Source of the DNA: Spartinivicinus ruber
GTDB lineage: Bacteria; Pseudomonadota; Gammaproteobacteria; Pseudomonadales; Zooshikellaceae
Direction of reading: 5' to 3'
Length of the DNA: 64,000 nt
Assembly (NCBI RefSeq): GCF_011009015.1
Contig: NZ_CP048878.1
Coordinates: forward strand, 1,229,501-1,293,500
In this document: one piece after another, positions 1 to 8,522 of the stretch
How positions within the stretch are numbered: position 1 is the first letter of the stretch
Layout of the letters: every line of letters begins with the position of its first letter
Position numbers and translations under genes: made by a program
The notes under the pieces: generated by a model
What the model was told of the DNA's origin: nothing
The model's input: the letters and a program-made list of their open reading frames with translations, nothing else
The model's database searches: none

Positions 1-240
1 TCAACTGTTGCAGGATATACATTAATGAACAAAAAATTTAGTAAGTCTATGTCTCAGATGGTTACAAATCACTATTTTCCTCTAGTATCGAATACTACTC
101 ATTTGCTTTTTCCTCGAAACCGAGAAGACTCTTTTGAGCTTATAAATATTTTTAATAAAGGTATAAAATCATTAAAAGCAGATGGAACCTATGATAAGTT
201 TTATGATGCTCTTCTAAGAGGCGATTATGAAAAAAAATAG
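1..240 (+). CDS. C-terminal part of a solute-binding (SBP_bac_3-like) protein, cut by window edge
   Basis: The reading frame is open from the first base, so this is the tail of a gene that begins outside the window; the internal ATG at 25 is not a convincing start. The end of the protein (FNKGIKSLKADGTYDKFYDALL) has the closing-helix pattern of periplasmic amino-acid-type binding proteins, resembling the ends of the proteins at 227-1015 and 26840-27526. Its last 14 bases overlap the next gene, which is of the same family, suggesting a tandem pair that is co-translated. No ABC permease or ATPase is visible nearby. The family call rests on the C-terminus only. Confidence 0.6.
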   Translation, partial: STVAGYTLMNKKFSKSMSQMVTNHYFPLVSNTTHLLFPRNREDSFELINIFNKGIKSLKADGTYDKFYDALLRGDYEKK

Positions 241-1015
241 TATTAGTATAATTGTGAAAATATATATTTTGTGTTTAAAAATACAATTGATATTTACTTT
301 CTCAATAGTTATAGCATTTACTGCATTTAAAACCTATGCCCGGGATATAAAGATAGTAGGCACTGACTGGGAGCCTTTCTCTGCCTCTACATTAGAAAGT
401 GGTGGAGTTTTAACTGAAATAGTGGTAACAGCATTTAAGCGAAAAGGATATAATGCAGAAATTCAGTGGTATCCTTGGAAAAGGTGCTTAGTGTTAACCT
501 CCAAGGGAGAAAGGGATGTTTTAATGACAGCTTATTACAGTGAACAAAGAGCAAAAAAATATCTTTATAGTGATCCACTATTTCAAATTGATATTGGACT
601 AGTCGCACTAAAGGAAGCAGGTATATCTTCATATAAGTCACTGAGAGATCTAGAAAAATTCACTATCGGTGTAACAAAAAACTGGGTCAATTCCGCAGAA
701 TTTGATGCTGCTAACTACCTAAAAAAGGATGTATCACTAACTCATATCACAACGATGCGAAAGCTCTTTGGAAGGCGCATTGATATGATTGTTACATCAA
801 TACCTGTTTTTCAATATGAAGTAAATCGGATGAAATACCATAGCTTATCAGAAGTGACTATTTTGGATCCAATATTAACTAAAAACAATTTACATATTTT
901 ATCAGGATTTAAAGTGGCAGATTATAAGAAAATTATTCAAGACTTTAATGAGGGATTGTCTGAAATTAAGCAAGATGGTTCTTATGGGAAAATATTTTCA
1001 AAACATGGTTTCTAA
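227..1015 (+). CDS. Periplasmic solute-binding protein, SBP_bac_3-like
   Basis: 262 residues. A long hydrophobic N-terminal segment (about residues 8-36) ending near TYARD is a signal peptide or anchor. The mature part reads like a bacterial extracellular solute-binding protein family 3 domain: DWEPFSA near the start, then an aromatic IQWYPWKRCL segment, LMTAYYSEQRAKKYLYSDPLF, and a closing helix with QDGSYGKIF. Proteins of this divergent type are common in marine gammaproteobacteria and often stand without a transporter, as here. It overlaps the preceding family member by 14 bases. The ligand cannot be told. Signalling or sensing roles are possible but not shown. Confidence 0.8.
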   Translation: MKKNSISIIVKIYILCLKIQLIFTFSIVIAFTAFKTYARDIKIVGTDWEPFSASTLESGGVLTEIVVTAFKRKGYNAEIQWYPWKRCLVLTSKGERDVLMTAYYSEQRAKKYLYSDPLFQIDIGLVALKEAGISSYKSLRDLEKFTIGVTKNWVNSAEFDAANYLKKDVSLTHITTMRKLFGRRIDMIVTSIPVFQYEVNRMKYHSLSEVTILDPILTKNNLHILSGFKVADYKKIIQDFNEGLSEIKQDGSYGKIFSKHGF

Positions 1016-1053
1016 ATATACTTTCTGCTTTGTTCTTCAAAATAAAAATGGTG

Positions 1054-1185
1054 TCATTCCTTCTCTAGGCTTACTAACTTATTCAGTTTTTTATTAAGAA
1101 AAACCATCTCCCGCTTATCCTGCCGATGCTTATATTCCCAATTAACCACAACGGTAATCGTGGTCAGAATAATACCGATTCACAC
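1054..1185 (-). pseudogene. Remnant of a small phage-type membrane protein (holin-like)
   Basis: On the minus strand a stretch of about 41 codons ending at TGA (1054-1056) reads as one hydrophobic segment (IGIILTTITVVVNW) followed by a highly charged tail (EYKHRQDKREMVFLNKKLNK). That is the layout of small phage lysis-region membrane proteins. Upstream the frame is closed by a TGA, so no start is left. It lies 1.4 kb from an amidase remnant, consistent with a decayed lysis cassette. The assignment is inferred from the layout only. Confidence 0.35.
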
Positions 1186-1310
1186 ATTAGTCACTGAGGT
1201 GAAGAGGCTATCTAGCCTAGCGACCAAAGAGTGGGTCAGGTATTTACAATCGACAAGTTCATATATTGATATGGGAAAGGTTTTGCCCTTCCATGGCTTA
1301 ACTACTTTTT

Positions 1311-1619
1311 CTATTTTGTTAGTAGTTCTTCTGATAAGTTTAGGGTTTCTACTGCCTTTGATTTTTTATCCATAATACAAATTCCCTTAACTTGATATTT
1401 ACCAGCTTTACTGCCATAAAAGCCTTCAAATATTGCAACGCCATAAGATGTTGTGCCGAATGGGTCGACATTTACTTTCAAGTCTTTGAGATTTATAGAC
1501 TCTGTACATTTACTTTTAACATTTGTTTGAAAGTCATCCCAAGCATCAGGAGAGGAGGCTATACAAGTTGCAGTAAACAACAAGCTTCCCCAAAAAAAGA
1601 GCAGTCTTTTATGTACCAT
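1311..1619 (-). CDS. Small secreted protein of unknown function
   Basis: 102 residues with a clear signal peptide (KRLLFFWGSLLFTATCIAS, cleavage near residue 22). The mature part is about 80 residues with two cysteines (KCTES and GICIMDKK), which could form one disulfide, and an aromatic middle (GVAIFEGFYGSKAGKYQVKG). I do not recognise a family. It is monocistronic. Its neighbours are other small exported proteins and phage debris. Confidence 0.6.
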   Translation of the reverse strand: MVHKRLLFFWGSLLFTATCIASSPDAWDDFQTNVKSKCTESINLKDLKVNVDPFGTTSYGVAIFEGFYGSKAGKYQVKGICIMDKKSKAVETLNLSEELLTK

Positions 1620-1717
1620 AGCGGATTAAATCCTAATCAATAATGAATTGGTATTATACTACTTCAGTACTATGTATCCAGAGACTAATAAGCTCTAAAC
1701 TTTAACGGTACTAAATG

Positions 1718-1742
1718 AAAAAACCAGGGCTGTAAGCCCTGG
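1718..1742 (-). terminator. Rho-independent terminator of the 1762-2241 gene
   Basis: A perfect 8-bp stem (CCAGGGCT with AGCCCTGG, loop of three bases) is followed on the minus strand by six T residues. It sits 20 bases past the stop of the minus-strand gene at 1762-2241. Confidence 0.85.
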
Positions 1743-1761
1743 CTGCTAGATCAGAGAGAAT

Positions 1762-2241
1762 TTAAAGCCCTAACTGTTGACGCAGTGCTTCGTTGTCTTT
1801 TTTTAGTTCTTTTATTGACTCAATTAATACACCAACAAGCCCAGCATAGTTAACTTGTTTAAGTGTCACTTCAGTGCCATTTTTATCTATAATTTTGACA
1901 TTATGAACCAGCTCAGGAAAAACTTTTTCTACATCTTGTGCAATTACACCAATATCTTTTCCTTGGGGAAGGTGTTCGATATCAGTTTCATTAGGATTTT
2001 TCCATTCAAAGTTTACACCATTGAGCTGACTAATTTTATCTAGTGGACTGTCAACAGTTGCAATGTTTTTCTTTAAATTTTCATCGCTAAACCTTGGTCT
2101 AGGGAGTGAATCAGCTGCATCAATTACACATTTAAAATTCTCAAGAAAATCAGTAATGTGTTTGCATTTATCTGCAAAGTCAGAAGCTTGAGTAGCTGTC
2201 GCAGCTGAAGTTAACAGGATACTAGCAATTAGCTTTTTCAA
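1762..2241 (-). CDS. Secreted protein with a peptidase S74-like tail-fiber chaperone domain
   Basis: 159 residues. An N-terminal signal peptide (KLIASILLTSAATATQAS) precedes a Cys-containing linker. Then comes the recognisable start of an S74 intramolecular-chaperone domain: SDENLKKNIATVDSPLDKISQLNGVNFEWK, IGVIAQDVEKVFPELVH, and a closing coiled-coil-like ESIKELKKDNEALRQQL. In phage tail spikes this domain trimerises the fiber and then cleaves itself off. Here it is carried by a short exported bacterial protein, a form seen in many gammaproteobacteria. It ends in a strong terminator. Whether autoproteolysis occurs cannot be told. The domain call is firm and the role is unknown. Confidence 0.8.
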   Translation of the reverse strand: MKKLIASILLTSAATATQASDFADKCKHITDFLENFKCVIDAADSLPRPRFSDENLKKNIATVDSPLDKISQLNGVNFEWKNPNETDIEHLPQGKDIGVIAQDVEKVFPELVHNVKIIDKNGTEVTLKQVNYAGLVGVLIESIKELKKDNEALRQQLGL

Positions 2242-2361
2242 AATAGTTCGCCCGTACTTGATTTATGTCATTGTTTTTGCGGATTATGAATCTATACGGT
2301 ACTGAAAGTATATGTAAATTATGAAACAGTTTGTAACAATGCATTAATTATCTATAGTCAT

Positions 2362-2514
2362 TTATTTGACTTGGTTGTATCTTCCAGTCAGATAGCTTTG
2401 GTAGTGTTTACTTCGTCGGTATCTAACATAAGTTAACAACCCCAAAGAAGGAACAACTACAGCAATAAAAATTGCTGTCAATACAATAAAAAAGTTAATA
2501 TAAAGTTCCATCAT
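2362..2514 (-). CDS. Small single-pass membrane protein, 50 residues
   Basis: Starts with ATGATG (2514) and encodes MMELYINFFIVLTAIFIAVV..., one transmembrane helix, then a basic cytoplasmic-type tail (YVRYRRSKHYQSYLTGRYNQVK). It lies directly downstream of the amidase remnant on the same strand, where a phage lysis cassette often carries a holin or spanin-like gene. It resembles no family I can name. It may be a real short gene or the surviving part of that cassette. Confidence 0.4.
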   Translation of the reverse strand: MMELYINFFIVLTAIFIAVVVPSLGLLTYVRYRRSKHYQSYLTGRYNQVK

Positions 2515-2543
2515 TTTTCACCCAAATAGTTTCATTGAAATTC

Positions 2544-2885
2544 TTACCGGCACTTTTTTACATCAAAATTTGGACATGCTTTACTAGAGTCCAAATTATA
2601 GTGGCCAGATATGTCTGCTACAGGGTAAAGCTGTTGCCATTCAGTTAATATTTTAAGCAAACTGTGTAATTGAGCATCAGTAAACTGATCTATACCCTAA
2701 GCTATGGATATTGTAGCCTTTAGCATGAGCAGTGACCCAATATTCAGGCCGACCATTATCGATAGTACCATTACGTTTGACTACTTTGTGATAGCCAATA
2801 CCCGACCAGCCTCGTTCAATGTGCCAGCGGTGAATATCTTCGGCTGAAAAGTCTTTGTTGTTGGGAGGGGGCGGAGCAGTGTATA
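2544..2885 (-). pseudogene. N-acetylmuramoyl-L-alanine amidase (endolysin-type, Amidase_2) remnant
   Basis: The minus strand first reads DIHRWHIERGWSGIGYHKVVKRNGTIDNGRPEYW..AHAKGYN, which is the start of an Amidase_2 zinc amidase with its first zinc histidine (GYH). After a frame change near 2697 it continues FTDAQLHSLLKILTEWQQLYPVADISGHYNLDSSKACPNFDV, with the second half of the active site (GHYNLDSSKACP). The two halves are out of frame and the normal middle (IGICLVG-type strand) is missing. No start codon is visible. It is therefore a dead phage endolysin, part of a decayed lysis region. Confidence 0.8.
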
Positions 2886-3017
2886 ACGAGTTTTGTTATT
2901 TTTATTCAATAAAAACCAATTTAAACCAGACATCTTTATTGATACATGTCAGCTTTATTTATTGATAATCAATATAAACTATTCGTCGTATATTTTTACA
3001 TAGATGAGGTAGGAGTT

Positions 3018-3149
3018 ATGTTAAGAAGTATTCTTAAGTTATCCATACTGTGCTTAGTTATCAGCTCATCATCTAGTGTTTTGGCTCAGTCTGAAGATGC
3101 AGAGATACCAATAAAATGTCTATTTAATCCAATGTATTGTATAGAATAG
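3018..3149 (+). CDS. Tiny secreted peptide, 43 residues
   Basis: I chose the ATG at 3018 because TAGGAG lies just ahead of it; an in-frame upstream start at 2946 has no such site. The product is mostly signal peptide (SILKLSILCLVISSSSSVLAQ) followed by about 20 mature residues with two cysteines (PIKCLFNPMYCIE). Such tiny exported Cys peptides recur in this window. The function is unknown. Confidence 0.45.
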   Translation: MLRSILKLSILCLVISSSSSVLAQSEDAEIPIKCLFNPMYCIE

Positions 3150-3153
3150 ACAT

Positions 3154-3182
3154 ATAAAAAAAGCCCCTACAATGAGGGGCTT
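3154..3182 (-). terminator. Rho-independent terminator between convergent genes
   Basis: Stem AAGCCCCT/AGGGGCTT (3161-3168 with 3175-3182) with a six-base loop. On the minus strand it is followed by a run of T, so it mainly serves the gene at 3248-3730. It also lies 11 bases past the plus-strand peptide gene and may act on both. Confidence 0.75.
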
Positions 3183-3247
3183 AAAGGATATTAATTATTT
3201 GTTCTTAAAACTGAACAGATAGAAGATAGATAGTTGATTAACTTTCG

Positions 3248-3730
3248 CTATGAAATATTTGCTATATTCATAGGGCATCTGCTGTGCTTGCAAGTCTCGA
3301 CTTCTGGTTTTACGATCGTACTACTTAAGTTAGCAAATGTATTCACCACTTCTGATTTGTCTGCAAATTCAATTAACTCTACTTTTGCACATGGTTTCCA
3401 ACCACATCCAACCCCTATATTTGCAAGCTCAAATAGTTTACTAGTTACACTGCCTTCTTTAGGTAGCTTAGGCCAGTGCGGCCCTCCAAGTGCAAACTCT
3501 ATGGGTGCTCCAGGTCTAAGCCCGGTGCGTCCTATTGCAATATTTGCAAATTCAATAGATTGAGTGGCGTCAAATTTATCAAATCCATCACTACAAATAC
3601 GATCTATGCAACTCGCAAACTCAATGGGTTGTACTGCTTTGGTTCTAAACCCATCATGTTTTATTTTTATGTCAGCATTAATGGTTGAAACTGCGGCCAT
3701 CGATAATATAAGGGCTGCTTTCTTTAGCAT
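3248..3730 (-). CDS. Secreted protein with repeated IEFA motifs, unknown function
   Basis: 160 residues with a signal peptide (MLKKAALILSMAAVSTINA). The mature chain carries a spaced repeat: PIEFAS, SIEFANIAIG, PIEFALG, LFELANIGVG, LIEFADKS, and finally NIANIS. Units are about 17-30 residues apart and are separated by Cys/Gly/Pro-rich stretches such as GCGWKPC. The cysteines (SCIDRIC, GCGWKPC, TCKHSRC) come in pairs, so a disulfide-rich exported protein is likely. I know no family with this pattern. It has its own terminator downstream. Confidence 0.55.
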   Translation of the reverse strand: MLKKAALILSMAAVSTINADIKIKHDGFRTKAVQPIEFASCIDRICSDGFDKFDATQSIEFANIAIGRTGLRPGAPIEFALGGPHWPKLPKEGSVTSKLFELANIGVGCGWKPCAKVELIEFADKSEVVNTFANLSSTIVKPEVETCKHSRCPMNIANIS

Positions 3731-4052
3731 GTTGTTTTCCTTTTATTGTTCCCATAGTTAAGGTGCACAACATACAATAGTGATCGTATAAATAATGTAA
3801 CTTTTGTTTATAGTAATGCTTTCGTGTGTAAAAGGTATTAGACACCTTTGAGGGATAAAAATACGGCGTCTTCTGACAGAGCTTTCATTGTTGTATAAAA
3901 TTACATCATGGCCTGGGTGGCTTTAATCGAAAGTCAGCCCGAGTAGGATTGGCAACCAATAAAAAACTAGACATTAAGAAGATGCCTTACGAGCTTTATC
4001 AAAAACTAGGTGACCAGACTCTTCAAGATCAATTAAAGTATACAGGGGAGGG

Positions 4053-5270
4053 CAGGGCAATCGCATATAAAAATACAACAAAATCAGTATAATAGGATAA
4101 AAAGCAACTGATATAGAGTGCAACATTGGTAAAAAATAGTACAGTTTTAGATCATTTTGAACAGTTAGATGATCCTCGAATGGAACGCCATCGTCGCCAT
4201 AAGCTCATTGATATTATTACTATTACGATTTGTGCCGCTTTATGTGGAGCAGATGACTGGGTAGCTATTGAGCGATTTGGTAACGCCAAAGAATCATGGT
4301 TTAAAAGCTTTCTAGAACTACCGAATGGAATACCCTCTCATGATACCTTTGGTCGTTTTTTCTCACGCCTTTGCCCTATCTCGTTTCAAAGCTGCTTCAT
4401 CCAATGGATTCAGTCAATCACTGATAGCTTACCTGGCAAGCTGGTAGCAATTGATGGTAAAACCCTTAGACGATCATTTACTGAACCTGATAAGAAGAAC
4501 GCTATTCACTTGGTTAACGCATGGTCAATAGAAAATAAGCTGGTGTTAGGCCAACTTAAAACTGATAGGAAATCCAATGAAATCACCGCCATTCCTGAAC
4601 TATTAGAAGCAATAACAGTTAAAGGTGCTGTTGTATCAATAGATGCGATGGGATGTCACAAAGCCATTGCTGAAAAAACTCGTGAAAAAGAGGCTCATTA
4701 CTTGTTGGCAGTTAAAAATAACCAACCTCGTTTATATTCTGCTATTCAAGAACAACTGTATTCTAAAAAAGCCAAAGTGTATCAACGTCCCGCTATAGAC
4801 TTTCATTCTTCAGAAAAAGAACAGCATGGCCGTCATGAGATACGGCGCTGCTGGGTTTATCACTCAGTGGCTAAACTACCTATAGCAACAGAGTGGATCG
4901 ATTTAGCGGCTGTCGTTAGGGTTGAAACAGAGCGCACCTTGCAAGGCAAAAAAGCAAAAGAACAACGCTATTATATTTCTAGCCAGCCCTTGTCAGCAAA
5001 AGCTGTCAGTGAAATGATTCAGCATCATTGGCAAATTGAGAATAGCCTACATTGGAGTCTGGATGTTGCATTTAGGGAAGATGATAGTCGAATTCGTATA
5101 GGCCATTCAGCTGAAAACATGTCCAGGATTAGACAAATAGCCCTTAATATACTTAAACAAGATGACACTTATAAAATTGGTATAAAAAATAAGAGGCTGT
5201 CTGCTGGTTGGGATCATGAGTATTTAATGAAGTTGATTTGTTCCGTGTAAATTTATATGCGATTGCCCTG
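4053..5270 (+). mobile_element. ISAs1-family insertion sequence, complete, 1218 bp
   Basis: Perfect 19-bp terminal inverted repeats: CAGGGCAATCGCATATAAA at the left and its complement ending at 5270. It is flanked by a perfect 10-bp direct repeat CAGGGGAGGG (4043-4052 and 5271-5280), which is a target-site duplication of the length usual for ISAs1. It carries one intact transposase gene. Intact ends, gene and target duplication suggest a recent insertion, in contrast to the decayed elements elsewhere in the window. Confidence 0.95.
4126..5250 (+). CDS. ISAs1-family DDE transposase
   Basis: 374 residues, full length for the family, starting at TTG. The N-terminus (DHFEQLDDPRMERHRRHKLIDIITITICAALCGADDW) is the typical ISAs1/H-repeat-associated start. 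The catalytic region includes LVAIDGKTLRRS (first Asp), VVSIDAMGCHKAIAE (second Asp) and the WQIENSLHWSLDVAFREDDSRIR block with the Glu. The stop lies 20 bases before the right end of the element. Expected to be functional. Confidence 0.93.
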   Translation: MVKNSTVLDHFEQLDDPRMERHRRHKLIDIITITICAALCGADDWVAIERFGNAKESWFKSFLELPNGIPSHDTFGRFFSRLCPISFQSCFIQWIQSITDSLPGKLVAIDGKTLRRSFTEPDKKNAIHLVNAWSIENKLVLGQLKTDRKSNEITAIPELLEAITVKGAVVSIDAMGCHKAIAEKTREKEAHYLLAVKNNQPRLYSAIQEQLYSKKAKVYQRPAIDFHSSEKEQHGRHEIRRCWVYHSVAKLPIATEWIDLAAVVRVETERTLQGKKAKEQRYYISSQPLSAKAVSEMIQHHWQIENSLHWSLDVAFREDDSRIRIGHSAENMSRIRQIALNILKQDDTYKIGIKNKRLSAGWDHEYLMKLICSV

Positions 5271-5605
5271 CAGGGGAGGGCGAATATGTTTGCCATAACC
5301 TAAGGACTAATCAACCATTGGATGATGATCAGAAAATAAGAAAGCGGGCGTGGATGCCTGCACTTAAAAGTTCAAGGCTACGGTATCGCAATCCCTATTA
5401 GACTTAGCACACCTTTGCTTGATGATTGCCAGGAGTAAAAACCTATTCCGGATTGCCAGTCAAATAGAGCATCAGGGTATTAATATGATCAATAGAGATT
5501 ATGGTAAGTTTATTGAGGAAACTGGGGCGCAAAGTTCATATGAGCTTAATCATGATTGAGGGGAGTTTGTGGTAAGTTTAGATGTGTGAAACCATCTTAC
5601 ATAGT

Positions 5606-5740
5606 TTCACTGTTGTGCTGTAACTGCTTCGAAGTTAATGACTGTGGTTGAGCAGGATTTTTTAGATTTGTCTACTCATGGCTATTCTCCTGCAGGTCCT
5701 ACCAATAAGCTGAACCTTATACAGCAAGCTAAAACTCTTA
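5606..5740 (+). pseudogene. Fragment of a phage baseplate/tail protein C-terminus
   Basis: The segment reads TVVEQDFLDLSTHGYSPAGPTNKLNLIQQA, nearly the same as the end of the protein at 30170-30649 (TVVEQAFLDLSTHGHTPAGPTNKHSLIQQA). DNA similarity continues a little upstream, where stops break the frame. It is a leftover of the same phage gene and lies beside an integrase remnant, just as the other copy lies in an integrase island. Confidence 0.7.
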
Positions 5741-5993
5741 TTGAAATATTGTATCTTGTATTTATATATACATATTATATTGTACAACTGTGGTTTTACT
5801 TATTAATAAAAAGTACTTCACAACTTTAAAAACTGATCGATTAAATAGGATTTAGCCTGTCATACATTTTTTCGTTTAATAAATTATACATTATGTGTTG
5901 TGTGAAATAGTGCCAAAAAGTAAAAGACAAGTGATATATATTTTTTTCTCCAAAAAATGGTAAGTATAATATTAATTAACAAGGTATATTTTT

Positions 5994-6554
5994 ATGATGG
6001 AAGCATTGAAAAAATTACTTATTCCTTTATCTACTACAAGTATTGTATTATTTTCTTCACTTAGTTTTGCTGGTGGAGATGCTTCAGTTAACAAATTGAA
6101 CAATGATGCCAGTGGTTATGAAGGTAGTGAGTATTGTAAGGATGGAGAAACACTATTAGATCTCAAAACAGTAGTAAAAGATGTTAGCGGTTACTGTAAT
6201 TTAATAGATAAAACTGATCGCTGGGCGATAGTAAGATTAGCAGGAGAAGCATCAATTTCAGGAAGTGGATATGGTTGTGAAATAAAGTTAAAAGATAACC
6301 GCAACTTGGGGCATGGCTTATGTCGAGTATCTAAAAAGCAGAAAAAAGTAGAAGGTGAAACCTGCCCCAGTAAAATGAAGCACGTCTCATTTGAAGATGT
6401 ATCTCAGAATCTCAAAGAAGTCTGTGAGTCACTTGATGAATGGGATATTGTTCGTATCGGTAATAGAGGATCAGTAACAGGTTCTGGATATGGTTGCTCA
6501 TTAAAAATCAATGATAGTAAAAACCTTGGTCACTCATTATGTGTTGATGAATAA
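5994..6554 (+). CDS. Secreted protein with two tandem Cys-rich domains, unknown function
   Basis: 186 residues with a signal peptide (LLIPLSTTSIVLFSSLSFAGG). The mature part is an internal duplication of about 65 residues: EYCKDGETLLD..SGYCNLIDKTDRWAIVRLAG..SGSGYGCEIKLKDNRNLGHGLC and ETCPSKMKHVS..LKEVCESLDEWDIVRIGN..TGSGYGCSLKINDSKNLGHSLC. Four cysteines are conserved per domain, so two disulfides each are likely. The SGYGC-x-hydrophobic-K-x-x-D-x-x-NLGH-x-LC signature is very clear, but I do not know a named family. It stands alone, convergent with the binding-protein gene at 6729. Confidence 0.65.
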   Translation: MMEALKKLLIPLSTTSIVLFSSLSFAGGDASVNKLNNDASGYEGSEYCKDGETLLDLKTVVKDVSGYCNLIDKTDRWAIVRLAGEASISGSGYGCEIKLKDNRNLGHGLCRVSKKQKKVEGETCPSKMKHVSFEDVSQNLKEVCESLDEWDIVRIGNRGSVTGSGYGCSLKINDSKNLGHSLCVDE

Positions 6555-6572
6555 TAAAAATACTAAGTAAAA

Positions 6573-6616
6573 AATTCCCCTTATAGAAAGCTAAGTAATA
6601 TTTTCTAGAGGGGGAT
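6573..6616. terminator. Inverted repeat between convergent genes, likely bidirectional terminator
   Basis: AATTCCCC... pairs with ...GGGGGATT around an imperfect lower stem (TAGAAA/TTTCTA). T or A runs occur on both sides. It sits midway between the stops of 5994-6554 (+) and 6729-7574 (-). Confidence 0.55.
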
Positions 6617-6728
6617 TATATTTTAGGTTAAAATGATACACTGCCTACAATACTAAATAATGTATACTGCCTAATGGCAATTCAAGTAAACAAAGCTGAG
6701 AATTGATAGATAAATGCAAATCGATTTT

Positions 6729-7574
6729 TCATGGGGTTTGTATGTATTTTTTTAAAAAACTATGTAGTTTTCCGGTGCGTTCTAATTGTGTTATTCCTTT
6801 ATCCAGAATACTTTTTAATTCATGGGCATATTGGTAATTTTTTGAAATTAGCATATAGAAATTTTCTGGATTAGTTTTAGGGATACGAGCATATCTCAGT
6901 TTTTTATCTAAAAAGAAGTCTTGGCCTACTAGCTTAAATCCTACAATAATTTCATAACGGGCAAGAGAGAAAGAGCATCGTGCGGATAAGGTTTTGACAA
7001 CCAGTGAAGCATAATCACGAGCTCCTTTGTTCACAACAGAATCATTCACACCAAAATTGGTGTAATTATAGCCATGAAGCCCGCATAATGTACCATATTT
7101 TGTAAGATTAATAGGGTTTTTAACTTCTAAACCGTTAGGGAATGACTTATTCGCATAGAAGTAATAAGGAGTGAGTTGGTAATAGTCTCTTGTTAATAAA
7201 TAGGATTCATCCCGTTGTGCATTATAGGATGCATCCAGAACAATATGGTACCTCTTATTTAGTGCAACCCATTTTAAACAACGTTGCCATGGAATCAGGT
7301 TGACAATCAATTTGATTTGATGGTGGGTCAGAATATTAGTCAGTACATCAATAGTATACCCTTTCACCTCCTTGGTTTTTTTTCCATTCATTCGTTGAAA
7401 GAAAGCATAGGGTGGCCACTCCTCTTCTCCGCTGCAAGCATGTATGGTCTGATTTTTGAGATGTGTTGTCTCGGCTACGAGTAGTGGAGACAATAGATAA
7501 CTTACTATTATGAAAATACATACAGTTTTTTTACAAAAATAGTTTGTAAGAGAATAACTATATAATCTTACCAT
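6729..7574 (-). CDS. Periplasmic solute-binding protein, SBP_bac_3-like
   Basis: 281 residues. An N-terminal hydrophobic segment (KTVCIFIIVSYLLSPLLVAE) acts as a signal peptide. The mature protein starts CSGEEEWPPYAFF and continues VKGYTIDVLTNIL, VNLIPWQRCLKWV, DASYNAQRDESYLLTRDYY and a closing ILDKGITQLERTGKLHSFLKKY, all at the places expected for family 3 binding proteins. The IPWQRCL motif is also present as YPWKRCL at 227-1015, so these belong to one divergent subfamily. It is an orphan without transporter genes. Ligand unknown. Confidence 0.8.
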   Translation of the reverse strand: MVRLYSYSLTNYFCKKTVCIFIIVSYLLSPLLVAETTHLKNQTIHACSGEEEWPPYAFFQRMNGKKTKEVKGYTIDVLTNILTHHQIKLIVNLIPWQRCLKWVALNKRYHIVLDASYNAQRDESYLLTRDYYQLTPYYFYANKSFPNGLEVKNPINLTKYGTLCGLHGYNYTNFGVNDSVVNKGARDYASLVVKTLSARCSFSLARYEIIVGFKLVGQDFFLDKKLRYARIPKTNPENFYMLISKNYQYAHELKSILDKGITQLERTGKLHSFLKKYIQTP

Positions 7575-7619
7575 GAAAAAGTCCTTTTTAGCGCTATGGT
7601 AGCTTTCATTATTTAAACC

Positions 7620-7960
7620 ATATTTTAATTGTAGGTAACTAGGTAACTTCCGGCGTAACTTTTTTCGCTAATACTATGAATGGTAATTCAAACCTCGCAG
7701 ATAACATCACTTATAGGTAGTTAGTACATCCCAGGCGAGGCTAGATGAACAGGTAGAGTGTGAGAATATTAGAAGTCAGAGTAAAAGAGATAAGAAACTT
7801 GTCCAGATGAGTCTGTCGCTTTAATATCTAATTTAGCCCTATAAGCCAACGGCTTTGCCGGTGGTTGACTACTGACCTATATGTAGCAATCATTAACAAC
7901 AATCGCAACACTCTGCATAACAACACAATAGGTTAGCTTGAGCATTCGAAGGAGAAGCTT
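7620..7960. other. Intergenic stretch without a recognisable gene
   Basis: No coding potential that I can support on either strand. One small hairpin is visible near 7849-7868 (CCAACGGC, TTT, GCCGGTGG, imperfect). It may be old island debris. Confidence 0.4.
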
Positions 7961-7967
7961 TATCCAG

Positions 7968-8165
7968 CTAGGTAGTAAAAGTTACTTCTTTTTTTGTTGA
8001 TGTATGATTTGGAGAAACCGACTTATTTTTTATACAGTCTTGTACTTCATTTACTGTAGGGTTTAATATAGATGATGTGGCTTCTGTTGCAGGCTGTTCA
8101 ACAGCTGATAAAACTGATGTAAAACAGCCAGCTAAAACGAAAAAAAAAATTCTCAGTATATCCAT
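7968..8165 (-). CDS. Small exported protein, possible lipoprotein
   Basis: The ATG at 8165 is preferred over the one at 8186 because AGGAG sits eight bases ahead of it. The 65-residue product has an N-terminal hydrophobic segment MDILRIFFFVLAGCFTSVLS. The LAGC looks like a lipobox, though LSA further on would also be a cleavage site. The mature part is short, Thr/Ser-rich, with one further cysteine (VQDCIKN). No family recognised. Confidence 0.5.
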   Translation of the reverse strand: MDILRIFFFVLAGCFTSVLSAVEQPATEATSSILNPTVNEVQDCIKNKSVSPNHTSTKKEVTFTT

Positions 8166-8522
8166 TACATATCTCCTGTATATCAATAATGGGGTGTAAA
8201 AACACTCACTATATTAACAATAGATAAGGTCTATGAGCTTACAAAAGAAAACTATATTGTAAATACGCTTTTATTTATTACGAAGATTTAGGGTGTATTC
8301 TTTTAACTTTAAAATACATTTTTATTTCAGTCTTGATAGACTGCTAGTGTTGTTATTAGTGCTTCATCCCCCACTCATCTCTCTTGTAGTCTTTCAAAAG
8401 CCTGCCGATAACTCTAATTTATCAGAAGTTATTATAGTTTATTGATTTTGTTAGTACTTTTTATATCAACCAGTGAGGAAAGAATATGCTGTAATTTATT
8501 ATACATTATCACAATTAGTTTC

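Larger units (their letters stand above)
3916..5589 (+). pseudogene. Phage/island tyrosine integrase remnant, split by an ISAs1 insertion
   Basis: Two parts flank the insertion at 4053-5270. The left part (3916-4052) reads GGFNRKSARVGLATNKKLDIKKMPYELYQKL..LKYTGE. The right part (from 5281) reads GEYVCHNLRTNQPLDDDQKIRKRAWMPALKSSRLRYRNPY, then after stops and a frame change LMIARSKNLFRIASQIEHQGINMINRDYGKF, ending NHD(stop)GEFVVSLDV. This aligns with the C-terminal half of the integrase at 27686-28837, including the active-site tyrosine region (NRDYG). There are several stops and frameshifts and no N-terminal half. The gene was probably already dead or dying when the insertion sequence landed. 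Confidence 0.8.

Noticed and set aside
1160-1375. Plus-strand frame with a hydrophobic end
   Set aside because: It lies antisense to the secreted protein gene at 1311-1619 and to the holin-like remnant, with no start signal.
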